A stretch of 64,000 bases of DNA from Planctomycetaceae bacterium (GTDB lineage: Bacteria > Planctomycetota > Planctomycetia > Planctomycetales > Planctomycetaceae). Below the pieces are notes generated by a model. The model saw nothing but the letters and a program-made list of their open reading frames with translations, made no database searches and had not been told where the DNA came from. Position 1 is the first letter of the stretch. Each line of letters begins with the position of its first letter. Of this stretch, positions 36,337-46,124 are shown piece by piece. Made by a program: the position numbers and the translations under genes. Location: assembly GCA_028284145.1 (NCBI GenBank), contig JANQSH010000192.1:1-64000 (forward strand), in the 5' to 3' direction.

Positions 36337-37764
36337 ATGACACCCGGTAGAAACATGACACAACAACAAACAACACAAATCAGAATACAAAGCGAAGCGG
36401 CTTGCTCGCGGCTCGGCTTCACGATGGTCGAGATGCTCGTCTCGGTCGCGCTGGTGTTGATCATGATGATCATGTTCACGCAGGTGTTTCAACTCGCCTC
36501 CGGCTCGATGTCGCAGCAGCGAGGGATCGCAAAGAACGATCAACGTGCCCGGACCATGTCGACGATCATCCGGCAGGATATCGAACGCCGAACCTTCAAA
36601 AACGTTGTTCCGTGGGACCCGGCTGAATGGAGTGGCATTTCTGCAGACACCAGACGTTCGGGTTACCTCTACATCTCCGAGAACGATCCGAACAACGATG
36701 CAGATGACGTGCTGCAGTTCACGATTGAGTACGGCACAGATGATGACCCGGTCCAGGGACGGGCACGTTTGCTGGATACAACTTTGGCGTCCCGCAATGA
36801 GCCTGATTGGGACGATGGTCAGCCGGAAAATGGTCTGGGTAGTTCCACCCGGGCCGAAGTCGCCTATTTCGTCCGGAATGGAAACCTGTACCGCCGGACG
36901 TTGATGATCCGCAAACCGCTCAACACAACCGACGATGCGCAACCCGAAAATTTCTCAGCTTACACCGGCACCTCGTTCTGGTTTGACTACGACTATTCCG
37001 CGGCTCAGTTCGCCGGCAGTCTGAGCTTTCACAGCTTCGACGATTCGCTCGACAACTCATCCGACACATTCGTACTGGGCATTCCCCGGTATCGGTTCGG
37101 GCATGATCACCTGACACATCACCCGCGCGAGTTCGGTTCACTGGTTGGCCCGGGAACCGATGGCAATTACGGCACAGGCGATGATGTGACCATCAACACC
37201 AGCGAGTTCCTTGGGCGATTCACACACGAAGAAACGTCGAGCATCAATTTCAGTTATCCAATGTCTGGAACCAGCAGCCCGATGGCTCGGTCGGCATCGC
37301 TGCCGATGCGCAACGACACTTACGCAGTCATTCCCTACCAGCACACTCCGTCTGATGGAGGTTCCCGGCGCGGGGAAGATATCCTGATGACCAACGTTCA
37401 TTCCTTCGACGTCAAAGTCTGGGACGATGTGATGAACGGCTTTGTCGATATCGGCCACAATCTGGTCAATGGTGTCGGTGTCAACGGCGATTACCACCAG
37501 GCCAGCAACCAGCACGCCAGCGGTTCGCCCAGCACGCACAACTATGGACCATCGTCGACCAATGTCAACAACCGCATTTACGACACGTGGCATTCGCGGG
37601 TCGATCTCAATGGTGATTCCACACATGAACCTCCCCCATTCAAACCGGTCAATGGTGGCGGAAATCCCAAACCGTTGCGGGCGATTCAGATCACCATCCG
37701 GTTTTACGATACGACCAGCGAACAGTACCGGCAGATGACGATTGTGGAGTCGTTACGGAACTGA
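36337..37764 (+). CDS. GspJ-like pseudopilin
   Basis: A 475-residue protein with cleavage site RLGFTMVEMLVSVALVLIMM and then a region rich in polar and aromatic residues, with DQRARTMSTIIRQDIERRTF resembling GspJ/PilW minor pseudopilins. It ends with AIQITIRFYDTTSEQYRQMT, a typical closing beta hairpin. ATG 36337 is used; ATG 36355 is also in frame. It is followed 109 bases later by the GspK-like giant. Confidence 0.82.
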   Translation: MTPGRNMTQQQTTQIRIQSEAACSRLGFTMVEMLVSVALVLIMMIMFTQVFQLASGSMSQQRGIAKNDQRARTMSTIIRQDIERRTFKNVVPWDPAEWSGISADTRRSGYLYISENDPNNDADDVLQFTIEYGTDDDPVQGRARLLDTTLASRNEPDWDDGQPENGLGSSTRAEVAYFVRNGNLYRRTLMIRKPLNTTDDAQPENFSAYTGTSFWFDYDYSAAQFAGSLSFHSFDDSLDNSSDTFVLGIPRYRFGHDHLTHHPREFGSLVGPGTDGNYGTGDDVTINTSEFLGRFTHEETSSINFSYPMSGTSSPMARSASLPMRNDTYAVIPYQHTPSDGGSRRGEDILMTNVHSFDVKVWDDVMNGFVDIGHNLVNGVGVNGDYHQASNQHASGSPSTHNYGPSSTNVNNRIYDTWHSRVDLNGDSTHEPPPFKPVNGGGNPKPLRAIQITIRFYDTTSEQYRQMTIVESLRN

Positions 37765-37873
37765 CCGCCATTTGACAATTCTACTTTCACAAACCAGAAC
37801 AATCCGAAACCCGGAAAGGGAACAAACCGTCGTCGGGGCCCGCGGTGAGATGTTTCCCAGGAGAAGAAAGAGC

Positions 37874-40800
37874 ATGAAACGCACGCAGAAGCGGCGGGCC
37901 GCCCTTCGCAAACGCAAGGAATATCGTCGTCGCATCCGTCGTCTTCAACAACAGGAAGATGAACGGCGCGGAGCCGTGCTGGTCGTCGTACTGGCACTGC
38001 TCGGCCTGCTGATGCTGGTCGGCTTTATCACGTACACGTTTTCCAATCAGGAAAACGCCAGTGCACGTTACTTTGCCGATTCCGCCAAAGTCGCAGCCGA
38101 TCCCACCCTCACACCCGACATGCTCTTCGACTGGGGGTTGGAGCAGATCATCATCGGCCCGGGTGATGATGTCGAACAATCGGTCCTGGGTGGCGGTTAT
38201 CATTCGCTGATGGCGAATATGTTCGGCCGGGATAAACATCCGTTTTCCGGGCAGGGAATCAACGTTATCAACTCTGGCGGCCTGCCGGCAATTGACCAGG
38301 ATCGCGACAAACTCGCTGATCTGCAGCAACTGTTTTTGCAGTTGAATCATTCCAAATCGGCTCATGACGGAACCGACGTCTATTCCGCCACGCAGTTTCC
38401 CGACCCGGACATCGACGTAACCTACCCGGATCAGAACATGCTGCCTCTGGCCTACAATGCCTACACTCTGGACAGTCAGAACCGACCGGTGAAGGTCCTT
38501 GTTCCGTCGTTTCATCGTCCACAATTGCTGAGAACGAATCAGGCGTCCGGCATCAAACTGCAATCCGACTGGGATGTGAACCCTTCGACGAAGGCCAAGG
38601 TCTTCCGACCGCATGCCGAGCATGTTGACGTCAATGACGTCACCACCAAACGGTTCATCGGACCGACCGAGTTCTCTGCCAATCCGACTTACTTCACAAG
38701 CCGCGGTGTAAATAGTGCGTTTCCATTCGGGCAGCATGACGATGGCGTGTGGAACATGCGGTTATACAACGACACGCGCGAATACGGACTGGGCGAGTGG
38801 GTCATTTCGCCGGATGAGAATAGCTATTTCTACAAATGTATCACGTCCAGCAACACGGGGCGTCCCGGTCCCGGTGGTCCTGCCGTCTGGCCGACAACCC
38901 CCGGCGATACGGTGACTGATGGCGATTTGGTCTGGGAATGTTTTGAACAACCGACTTACAAATACGACGCCGATCCGGATGGAGATGGACAGAACGAAGC
39001 GATCTGGCTCGATCTCGGTTTTCCGCCACAGCGTCTGCCCAACGGCAACTATTATGTCCCTCTGTTTGCCGTCACCATGTACGATCTGGATGGCCTTGTG
39101 AATCTGCTGGCCCATGGCAACGAAAATGGCGTGGTCAATCTGCATGATGGTTTTGAATTCGGTTTTGATGGTGGAGCAAACCAGCTTTCCCGTTCCAACG
39201 CAGGCCTGACGCCTGCGGAAGTGAATGCGGGTCGCATCCTGACAGCCGATCCGGTTAACGATCTGGCAGGTGATCCGGATGAAATCTTCGCAACACATAA
39301 AGTGATGACCGGTCGCGCGCCGACCAGTCGTATCGAAGCGGCCAATATGGAATTGTGGCAGTTACTCGTTGGGGCGAAAGTCTTCAACAAGGCAGGCGAC
39401 TTAACCGATATTCTGCGCGGACGATATGGCGAAGTGGGCCTGCTGGAAAATGGTTACACTTCGAGGGATCGTTGGGCGTTTCCGAAACCGGGCCGTTCAG
39501 CCGGGTATCAGGCCGGCATTCCGACCGACGCTTCACTCGCTGACGGTGCGGACGACAACAACAACATCAACACCGGAGCCGGCAACTTCAGCACCCGACC
39601 GTTCGTCCATCCGCTCGATTTCTCAACCGTCGGTTCCCAATACAATGGCAAACTGCCGAACCTCAAGTGGTACGGTCCGAATCGCTGGCTTGAATACAAG
39701 GATTACCCCATTCGCGGAAGCCTCGGTTATGCAGGTTATCACGGTGGGGTTTTGATGCAGCAGAGCGCGACTGCCACACAGAAACAGAGGACCTTTGCTT
39801 TGGTTGACGAGCCATCGGAAATGGAACTCGACCCCGATTTTATCACACTCTCTCCCGATGTCGGCGATGCACCTTTCGACTACGAAGATGTCGCTTACTT
39901 CATGGCGACCAATGCCGATATCGAACGGCTCGGTCTCAGTTCCCGTCCGGCAAAACTGGCTCCGTTCAACTTCATTCACAGCAAGAACGCCAAAGAGATT
40001 CGCAAACGCGCATCGACCATGAGTTGGGATCTGAAAACCCATGGTCGGCACTTCCCCGGGCAATTCGCCAGCAATAATGCGCGGCCCTGGGAGTTCGTGC
40101 AGGAAAATGTCGGTGGCCGGAACCAGTATCGTTTTCCAACCTACATCCCCGGTCTGCCGGATAACATTCAACCGATTCGCGGCGTTCTCCGCCAACTGCT
40201 GGAAACGTATCAGGGGGACCAGACAACCAGCCCCGAGCTGCTCGAACAACGGATGATGAGCCTGCTACAGGTGCCGTATCGTGATGTGGATGGCAAAATC
40301 AAACTGCGCGGCCTGACCGAACACCCGCTGATGACCAGTTCCCGTATTCTACACGAAATTGCCTTTGCCGATATGACGGCCGAAGAACAGCAGGAACACC
40401 TGGCCCGCGTTGATCGCCAGCAGATGGCCCGCGACATTTACACATTGCTCTATCTGTATGGTGGCGGTCGGGATGATGTCGACTACACCACTTCCAATGC
40501 ATCAAACAATCTGTACGACGACAACCAGCTTCGCGAGATGGCACAGTTTGCCATTAACGTGGTCAATGCGCTTGACCGCGACGACACGATCGATCTGTTT
40601 GAGTACGACAAGGATTTGTCGAATGGCTGGAATCTGGATGACAATCCATACACGAACGATATCACGACGGATCGGAGTGTGGTGGCTGGCGTGGAATTGC
40701 AGACGCTCACTCTCAGCGAAGTGATGGCCGTCCGCGCCAAACAGCACTTGAAAAATGGCACGCCAACCGATCATGGTGTGACGGAATACGACGACACCAA

Positions 40801-42796
40801 GGACCGCTATTTCTCATTCGTCGAATTGCGCAATGCCAGTCCCAAAGCGGTCTCCCTGAAGGGTGGTGGCTGGCAGGTCGAAATCAATACGGCCGATGGA
40901 ACAGGCAACACCATCACTCGCCGGCTCACGTTGCTCTCTGATGATTTTTCTTACCCGGCGAATACTCAGCCAATTCCCGGCGGTGATCTGTTCACCATCC
41001 TTTCGGCAGGTGATGAAGAAAACGTCGATCAATCCAGGCCGGAACGTCCCGTGCTGCCCAGCTACATCAAACTCGATCTGGAATATGCAACCAATCGACC
41101 CAATGGCAATTACGATGACTTCGTCGCCCCAGTCGCTGTTGGTGGACGACGCGTCGATTTAATTCTGGCTGACGACACACTGCATTACCGGCTGGAAGAT
41201 GGCAATGGTAATCCGCTTCCCAAAGGCAACTTCTTTAATGCCAGCAATGTTGGCACACTCAAAGATGGTTCCGGTGGCAGCGCGACTGTCATCCTGAAGC
41301 GGCGTTCAAATCTGACCCGCCCGAATCCCGTCACGACCGACCCACGTTACGAACGCGAAAATCCGTTTATCGAAGTCGATCGCTTCATTATCAACGATCG
41401 CAACTCCAATGGTGGTTATGGGGAAATGGAAATCACCAGGCCGGATGACGATGCGGCAGTCATCAGTCACATCAAACAGCAATTGCGACAGTTCCGCAGC
41501 ACCGAACGGGTCGAGCCGTTGTCGCGGAAGGCTCCGCCCACGAATGGCGTAACGGGATTCAGCCGGACATTGGCTGAAATCTGGTATTCACTGCCGGCAC
41601 CTCCAGTCAATGGAGATTATTCCGGCCACCCAGTCGCTTTCAATTCCATTGGCAGCACCAACACGGCAACAACCAACGCGGGCAACAGGTTCACACAGTG
41701 GCAACCGCATTTCGATCGCGATTTTGCCTCAGCCATTGAACTCTTTGCCGTGCCGATGTATCCCCCCTGGGATGTCACCGCGTTGTTGGACTGGTCGGGC
41801 AAGTACTCTGCCGGCAACGAAAAGTTCCTCGCCCCTTTGGTGCATGGTGCCTATGGCGCAGATGGAAAACCGGGCAATGCGAATGTTGACGACGATGGTG
41901 ACACACTGATTGATGAAGCGGATGAACGAGGGCTGGGTGAAGATCCCAATCCGTCGGCCAACCCGCAGTACTCGCCAAAATACGACAACCGCTGGTACCG
42001 TTTGCTCGGTTTAGCCGGTGTGCCAACGCGGGCCAACGGTTTCGACCGCTATCGCGTGCATGGCAAAATCAACTGGAACACGCTGCGTTACCCGGAAGTC
42101 CTCGCCGCCTTGCTCGACGATCCGTCTGCCTTCAGCGCGAGCATTCCGCTGCAACCGGAACTCAAGCAGCAGAGCTATCTGCCCGATGCCTCCTCAGAAC
42201 CGGGCCGCGACTGGTGGGCGCAATTCCTCGAATCGCGCGATGCGTTCGATTCCAGCACCCGGCTGCTGCTTCCAGGGCTTCCCGGCTCCAGACCTTTCCG
42301 CGGCCTCACCTTCACCGAAGAAGGCGTCGACAGTATTCAGTACACGATGTTGCGCGAACTTCCTCTGGATAAGAATCGAACGATTCACGCCTCGGAGAAC
42401 AAGCGACGTCTGCTGGAACTGGGCGACGCGACCGAGCGATACGACAATCCGCTGATTTCCAGCGATGGCAATACGATCGATCACTATTCCCGGCATCGTC
42501 TGCTGTCCAAAGTGATGGCCAACTCAACCCATCGCAGCAACGCCTTTTTCATCTTCATGCAAGTGAAATTCTTTGAAGCGATCAACGAAGGGACAACCAC
42601 GAACCCGAAGGTTCGTATCGGTGGCGAAATGACCGATTCCCCGTCGTTCCGGGGCTTTTTCGTTGTCGACCGTGCACGGGCAATGGCACTTCTGCGACCC
42701 GAACACATGCCTGATCCCGATCCGAATACGAAGTTCAGTTTCAATCGTTCGTTCGACTTCCGAAAACTGGTCATGTACCGAAAGGTCGTTCAATAA
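37874..42796 (+). CDS. giant GspK-like protein (1640 residues)
   Basis: A very large protein with a basic leader, a cleavage-like RRGAVLVVVLALLGLLML segment without Glu+5 (as in GspK), and a huge extracytoplasmic part. ATG 37874 is chosen for its AGGAG about 10 bases upstream; an in-frame ATG at 37850 and an open frame to 37742 exist. Acidic loops DADPDGDGQNEAIW and NVDDDGDTLIDEADE look like Ca2+ sites. Repeated strings such as LAEIWYSLPAPP and RYRVHGKINWNT suggest conserved subdomains. GspK caps the pseudopilus tip and is normally about 330 residues; here it is five times that. Position after H-I-J supports K. Confidence 0.78.
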   Translation: MKRTQKRRAALRKRKEYRRRIRRLQQQEDERRGAVLVVVLALLGLLMLVGFITYTFSNQENASARYFADSAKVAADPTLTPDMLFDWGLEQIIIGPGDDVEQSVLGGGYHSLMANMFGRDKHPFSGQGINVINSGGLPAIDQDRDKLADLQQLFLQLNHSKSAHDGTDVYSATQFPDPDIDVTYPDQNMLPLAYNAYTLDSQNRPVKVLVPSFHRPQLLRTNQASGIKLQSDWDVNPSTKAKVFRPHAEHVDVNDVTTKRFIGPTEFSANPTYFTSRGVNSAFPFGQHDDGVWNMRLYNDTREYGLGEWVISPDENSYFYKCITSSNTGRPGPGGPAVWPTTPGDTVTDGDLVWECFEQPTYKYDADPDGDGQNEAIWLDLGFPPQRLPNGNYYVPLFAVTMYDLDGLVNLLAHGNENGVVNLHDGFEFGFDGGANQLSRSNAGLTPAEVNAGRILTADPVNDLAGDPDEIFATHKVMTGRAPTSRIEAANMELWQLLVGAKVFNKAGDLTDILRGRYGEVGLLENGYTSRDRWAFPKPGRSAGYQAGIPTDASLADGADDNNNINTGAGNFSTRPFVHPLDFSTVGSQYNGKLPNLKWYGPNRWLEYKDYPIRGSLGYAGYHGGVLMQQSATATQKQRTFALVDEPSEMELDPDFITLSPDVGDAPFDYEDVAYFMATNADIERLGLSSRPAKLAPFNFIHSKNAKEIRKRASTMSWDLKTHGRHFPGQFASNNARPWEFVQENVGGRNQYRFPTYIPGLPDNIQPIRGVLRQLLETYQGDQTTSPELLEQRMMSLLQVPYRDVDGKIKLRGLTEHPLMTSSRILHEIAFADMTAEEQQEHLARVDRQQMARDIYTLLYLYGGGRDDVDYTTSNASNNLYDDNQLREMAQFAINVVNALDRDDTIDLFEYDKDLSNGWNLDDNPYTNDITTDRSVVAGVELQTLTLSEVMAVRAKQHLKNGTPTDHGVTEYDDTKDRYFSFVELRNASPKAVSLKGGGWQVEINTADGTGNTITRRLTLLSDDFSYPANTQPIPGGDLFTILSAGDEENVDQSRPERPVLPSYIKLDLEYATNRPNGNYDDFVAPVAVGGRRVDLILADDTLHYRLEDGNGNPLPKGNFFNASNVGTLKDGSGGSATVILKRRSNLTRPNPVTTDPRYERENPFIEVDRFIINDRNSNGGYGEMEITRPDDDAAVISHIKQQLRQFRSTERVEPLSRKAPPTNGVTGFSRTLAEIWYSLPAPPVNGDYSGHPVAFNSIGSTNTATTNAGNRFTQWQPHFDRDFASAIELFAVPMYPPWDVTALLDWSGKYSAGNEKFLAPLVHGAYGADGKPGNANVDDDGDTLIDEADERGLGEDPNPSANPQYSPKYDNRWYRLLGLAGVPTRANGFDRYRVHGKINWNTLRYPEVLAALLDDPSAFSASIPLQPELKQQSYLPDASSEPGRDWWAQFLESRDAFDSSTRLLLPGLPGSRPFRGLTFTEEGVDSIQYTMLRELPLDKNRTIHASENKRRLLELGDATERYDNPLISSDGNTIDHYSRHRLLSKVMANSTHRSNAFFIFMQVKFFEAINEGTTTNPKVRIGGEMTDSPSFRGFFVVDRARAMALLRPEHMPDPDPNTKFSFNRSFDFRKLVMYRKVVQ

Positions 42797-42853
42797 CCGT
42801 CTTCCCGGCGATTGTCCCTGTTTTCGCAGCCGGCAATTGTCATAATAGTTTGT

Positions 42854-42955
42854 TAGAGCTGTTTTCTTTTTCGTGTGACGCTTCTCGCTCGCGGGGATCT
42901 GTATTTGCAGTCAGAAAAACGTCCATCGCGCCACGAAGGAGCGTAATACACTCTA
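42854..42955 (-). mobile_element. MITE-like element, copy E
   Basis: Complete 102-bp copy bounded by TA (42854-42855) and TA (42954-42955), reverse orientation: GAGCTGTTTTC end, TCGTGTGACG block, TCGCTCGCGGG, central CTGTATTTGCAG, CGTCCATCGCGCCACGAAGG and GCGTAATACACTC end. It lies between the GspK-like and DUF1559 genes, 55 bases before the latter's start. Confidence 0.88.
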
Positions 42956-43009
42956 GTCCATCTCATTTCTTTAGCACGGGCCGCTGCAGAATTCTGCGGG
43001 GAGGAAATC

Positions 43010-43948
43010 ATGTTCAATTCACGCATCCAACGCACATCAGGCAGACGTGGCTTCACGCTGATGGAACTGCTGGTTGTCATCTCCATTATCGGAACGCTGG
43101 TCGCGTTATTGCTTCCGGCCGTGCAATCGGCTCGCAATGCGGCGAGTAATCTGCAATGTCTGAATCGGTTGAAACAACTGAGCCTGGCTGTGGATGGTTA
43201 CGCAACCCGCAAGGGGGGCGAAATTCCGCTGCTGGCCGATGCCAACTATGGCTGGGGCCGGTTTCTGCTGGCCGATCTCGATCAATCGGCACTCAATCGC
43301 GCATTCCTTAGTGGAACCGATGTCAGTGGTGAACAACTGGACGTTTTTACCTGCCCATCCGATTTCAACAACGATGGTTTCGATCGAGGTTTGAGTTACA
43401 TCGCCAATGCGGGATACTTCAGCAGTGCCCGCTACGTGGCTGACGATGGTCAACACACGGCCATGGCATACGACTATGATGGAGGTGGTGTGACCGACCT
43501 CGACATGCAACAGACTCGTGCGGCGGGTGTTTTTCATCGATTGGGAACAGATGGCTTCCGCATGACGAAGGAGCGGATTCGCGAAGGGGATGGGCTGTCG
43601 AACACACTCCAGTTTGGCGAAAGCCTGGATGCCAAAGGTTGGGCGGACGGCTGGGATGGCACCGGCGCAACACGACCAGACCACACGAAGATGTCGTTTG
43701 GCATCAACTGCACAGGTTTTGACCGACAATTTGGCAACGTCACTTACAATGTGAACTGTCTTCCCGGCAGTGACACCGCTGGGCCACGTCCCAATTCCGG
43801 ACATGCGGGGACCAGCAACTACGCCTTCTGCGATGGGCGAGCCGTCACCATTTCCAATGGCATCAACCCGGAAGTCTATCGACGATTGATTACCAGTCGT
43901 GGTACCGTCTCACCATTTAACGAAGACCCAACCGGGCTGGATTATTAG
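43010..43948 (+). CDS. DUF1559-family prepilin-like protein
   Basis: A 312-residue member of the planctomycete DUF1559 family: cleavage site [20 protein letters not shown], helix ending LLPAVQSAR, then [19 protein letters not shown] and the C-terminal [15 protein letters not shown], which is the family's 'G...FaDG' signature. Planctomycetes encode many of these; the role is unknown but they are thought to be pilus or matrix components. GGGGAGG lies before the ATG. The stop codon TAG (43946-43948) begins a degenerate MITE. Confidence 0.93.
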   Translation: MFNSRIQRTSGRRGFTLMELLVVISIIGTLVALLLPAVQSARNAASNLQCLNRLKQLSLAVDGYATRKGGEIPLLADANYGWGRFLLADLDQSALNRAFLSGTDVSGEQLDVFTCPSDFNNDGFDRGLSYIANAGYFSSARYVADDGQHTAMAYDYDGGGVTDLDMQQTRAAGVFHRLGTDGFRMTKERIREGDGLSNTLQFGESLDAKGWADGWDGTGATRPDHTKMSFGINCTGFDRQFGNVTYNVNCLPGSDTAGPRPNSGHAGTSNYAFCDGRAVTISNGINPEVYRRLITSRGTVSPFNEDPTGLDY

Positions 43949-43999
43949 AGTATGATGCGTTCTCCCGTGGCCGCGAAGAGTGACGTTTAGAGCGCATCC
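43946..43999 (+). mobile_element. degenerate MITE fragment at the DUF1559 stop codon
   Basis: TAGAGTATGATGCGTTCTCC followed by CGTGGCCGCGA and GTGACG matches the left end and early blocks of the family (TAGAGCGTGTTACGCTCTTCCGTGGCGCGATG) with several changes, then breaks off near a second TTTAGAGCGCAT end-like segment. The initial TAG is the stop codon of the DUF1559 gene. Confidence 0.6.
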
Positions 44000-44079
44000 G
44001 AGATAACCGTAGCGTCATCCGAACGGGTATTTCAGTTCCAAATGGTCCGCCAGCCGCTACGATAAAACTAAACGTAGTT

Positions 44080-44181
44080 TAGAGCAGTTTACCTTTTCGT
44101 GTGACGGATTTCGCTCGTGGGAGCCTACAATTGTAGACCGAACGGCGTCCATCGCGCCACGAAGGAGCGTAACACGCTCTA
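44080..44181 (-). mobile_element. MITE-like element, copy F
   Basis: Complete 102-bp copy, TA 44080-44081 to TA 44180-44181, reverse orientation. It is nearly the exact reverse complement of copy A. The centre is the perfect palindrome CTACAATTGTAG. A small AAACTA/TAGTTT hairpin directly abuts its left end. Confidence 0.9.
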
Positions 44182-44240
44182 GCCTGTAAATGCAATCCTC
44201 CCACGAGCCAGGAACGTCACACCAGATGATGGACCGCTCT
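44181..44240 (+). mobile_element. half MITE joined to copy F
   Basis: Directly after copy F, the sequence CCTGTAAATGCAATCCTCCC then ACGAGCCAGGAACGTCACAC and a CCGCTC end repeats the right half of a forward-oriented element. It looks like the remains of a second insertion next to, or into, copy F. Confidence 0.65.
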
Positions 44241-44309
44241 TGAGACTTTGATTGTCTTCAATCCATCGACAAAAACTATCGACGACCGTGGCTATCCGGT
44301 CGAAATGTC

Positions 44310-45407
44310 ATGAACGATCGATGCTTTCGGGAAGCCGTGGCGGAGGAAGCGGCGCGGCTTCTGGTTCGCAGAAAAGAGACCGACTTCTACACCGCGCGAA
44401 AGCGTGCGGCTCGGGCATTGGGTCAGAAACGTACGCCTGCCGCCGATTTGCCAACCATCGGCGAGATTCGCGAGCAGGTCTACGCAATCACAGGATTATA
44501 CGCGGAAGATCGCCAGCGTGCCGCTCTGATGGAAATCCGGCAGGCGGCACTGGATATCATGCGTACTTTGATCGAATTTGAACCGAAAGCAACCGGTACC
44601 GTGGCTGATGGCCCGGTCTTGCGCGGTGCTGAAATTACACTTCTCCTGAGATTCGCTGATGCCGATGAAGTCTTCAACACTCTACGTGATGCAGGTTTCC
44701 GTCAGCAATTGAGGCAGGAACGGCATGATGCGGACGAAAATAACACCGTGGGAAGAGTAAACCGAATACACCTTCACCATCGGTATCCCTGCGAGATCAT
44801 CCTGCAGAATGATCTCAACGATAATCAATCCACCATCACGTGGAGCATTGAGGAATTGAACGTTCTTCTGCAGGAGTCTGTAACGGAGATTGCCGAGCCT
44901 TCTTTGGAAATCAAGCAATCACTGGAAGACGAACATGCCACCGATCCGGAAGCATTGCACGCGTTTTTCATTCTGCTGCAGCGATTGAATGGCATTCGGC
45001 AGGATCGTGTTTCTCACCCCGAAGGGGATGCGTTATATCACTCGTTGCAGGTCTTTGAGTTGGGTGCACAACAACGATCGTACGATGAAGAGTTTCTGCT
45101 GGCCTGTCTGCTGCATGACATCGGCCTGGGTATTGACCGACGTAATCCGCGGCAGGCGACGGTCTCGGCATTGTCCGGCCTGGTAACCGAACGGACTTTG
45201 TTCCTGGTCGAACATCTGCCCGAAGCGCACGATTACCTGCGAACCGGACAGATGTCGCGTTCCTTGAAAAAGTCAGAACACTTCGCCGATCTCGTACTGC
45301 TGGCGCAATGCGATCGCGATGGACGTGTGCCAGGAGTCGACGTGCCTGAACTGGAAGAGGCGCTGGTCACAATTGCTGAGTTGCACTCGGCCTGGGACGA
45401 CTGCTGA
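44310..45407 (+). CDS. HD-domain protein with nucleotidyltransferase-family N-terminal region
   Basis: A 365-residue protein. Residues about 1-200 follow the pattern of an uncharacterised bacterial family (A..L..R.E.DF..A...AA..LG, LPT..EI...V, RQAALDIM..L..FEP...G.V..G, then an ITLLLRFADADEV strand and a variable helix). Residues about 215-360 hold an HD-like phosphohydrolase region with LLACLLHDIGLG (the HD pair) and a later DLVLLAQCDRDGR. HD proteins hydrolyse nucleotides or other phosphoesters. The combination is unusual to me. MITE copy F and its partner lie just upstream. Confidence 0.6.
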   Translation: MNDRCFREAVAEEAARLLVRRKETDFYTARKRAARALGQKRTPAADLPTIGEIREQVYAITGLYAEDRQRAALMEIRQAALDIMRTLIEFEPKATGTVADGPVLRGAEITLLLRFADADEVFNTLRDAGFRQQLRQERHDADENNTVGRVNRIHLHHRYPCEIILQNDLNDNQSTITWSIEELNVLLQESVTEIAEPSLEIKQSLEDEHATDPEALHAFFILLQRLNGIRQDRVSHPEGDALYHSLQVFELGAQQRSYDEEFLLACLLHDIGLGIDRRNPRQATVSALSGLVTERTLFLVEHLPEAHDYLRTGQMSRSLKKSEHFADLVLLAQCDRDGRVPGVDVPELEEALVTIAELHSAWDDC

Positions 45408-45450
45408 ATACGAGTTGCCCAATCATTGTGATGGGGCGATGACTCACGTC

Positions 45451-45723
45451 TTACCCTGCCGACGATTTGCCGGGGAGAATTTTAGCCAGGCGGGATTTCG
45501 TGCGGGCCGCCTTGTTTCTGTGAATCAGGTTCTTGGCGGCTGCTTTGTCAAGGCTTTTCACGGCTGTGCGAAATGCGGATTCCGCAGTTTCCCTGTCGCC
45601 AGTCGCTGCCACTTCACGAAACTTCTTAATGGTCGTGCGAAGTTCGGATCGTTGCGAACGGTTGCGGAGACGACGTGCCTGATTTTTGCGGAGTTCTTTT
45701 TTGGCGCTGATCGAGTTGGGCAT
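45451..45723 (-). CDS. rpsT: 30S ribosomal protein S20
   Basis: A 90-residue, very basic protein with the S20 pattern: MPNSISAKKELRKNQARRLR at the N-terminus, RTTIKKF in the middle, and KNLIHRNKAARTKSRLAK at the end. It binds 16S rRNA early in small-subunit assembly. A MITE (copy G) begins only 35 bases upstream of the start codon, so the rpsT promoter or leader must be in, or beyond, the element. Confidence 0.96.
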   Translation of the reverse strand: MPNSISAKKELRKNQARRLRNRSQRSELRTTIKKFREVAATGDRETAESAFRTAVKSLDKAAAKNLIHRNKAARTKSRLAKILPGKSSAG

Positions 45724-45758
45724 AATGTCTTCAAGTCAACTTGGTAAAAAACACGGTC

Positions 45759-45862
45759 TAGAGCGTATTACACTCTTCTGTGCCGCGATGAGCGAGCGTC
45801 GATTGGCCTGCAAAACAGGCCTCACGAGTCAGAAACGTCCCACCAGAAGGTAAACTGCTCTA
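45759..45862 (+). mobile_element. MITE-like element, copy G, in the rpsT leader
   Basis: Complete 104-bp copy, TA 45759-45760 to TA 45861-45862, forward orientation, with GAGCGTATTACACTC and GTAAACTGCTC ends. The centre is a perfect hairpin GCCTG/CAGGC around CAAAA. It lies directly upstream of rpsT. The following 262 bases (to 46124) contain no recognisable feature. Confidence 0.9.
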
Positions 45863-46124
45863 TTCGGAATGAATCCGGCGTCATATTTTCTCCACCAGAT
45901 AATCAATTGCAAGCCGAGAATTTTACCGAGTTCGTTGCAGTAATTCCAGTCCAGGTCTGGTTCTGTTGTATCAGTTGGCGAGTATTTGGAATCAGAATTT
46001 CTGTTCGCGAATGGCCAAATCTATCCCAGGCTCGCTCAATTCATCGATTTGGGTCTAAATCTGCCCAACGAAAGCCAACGATCTCAAAACCAATGGCAAA
46101 TTGCCGGGCAATCTGCATAACTCA

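Noticed and set aside
37787-38737. 316-codon minus-strand frame at the start of the GspK-like gene
   Set aside because: It crosses the gspK start region in antisense and shows no domain.
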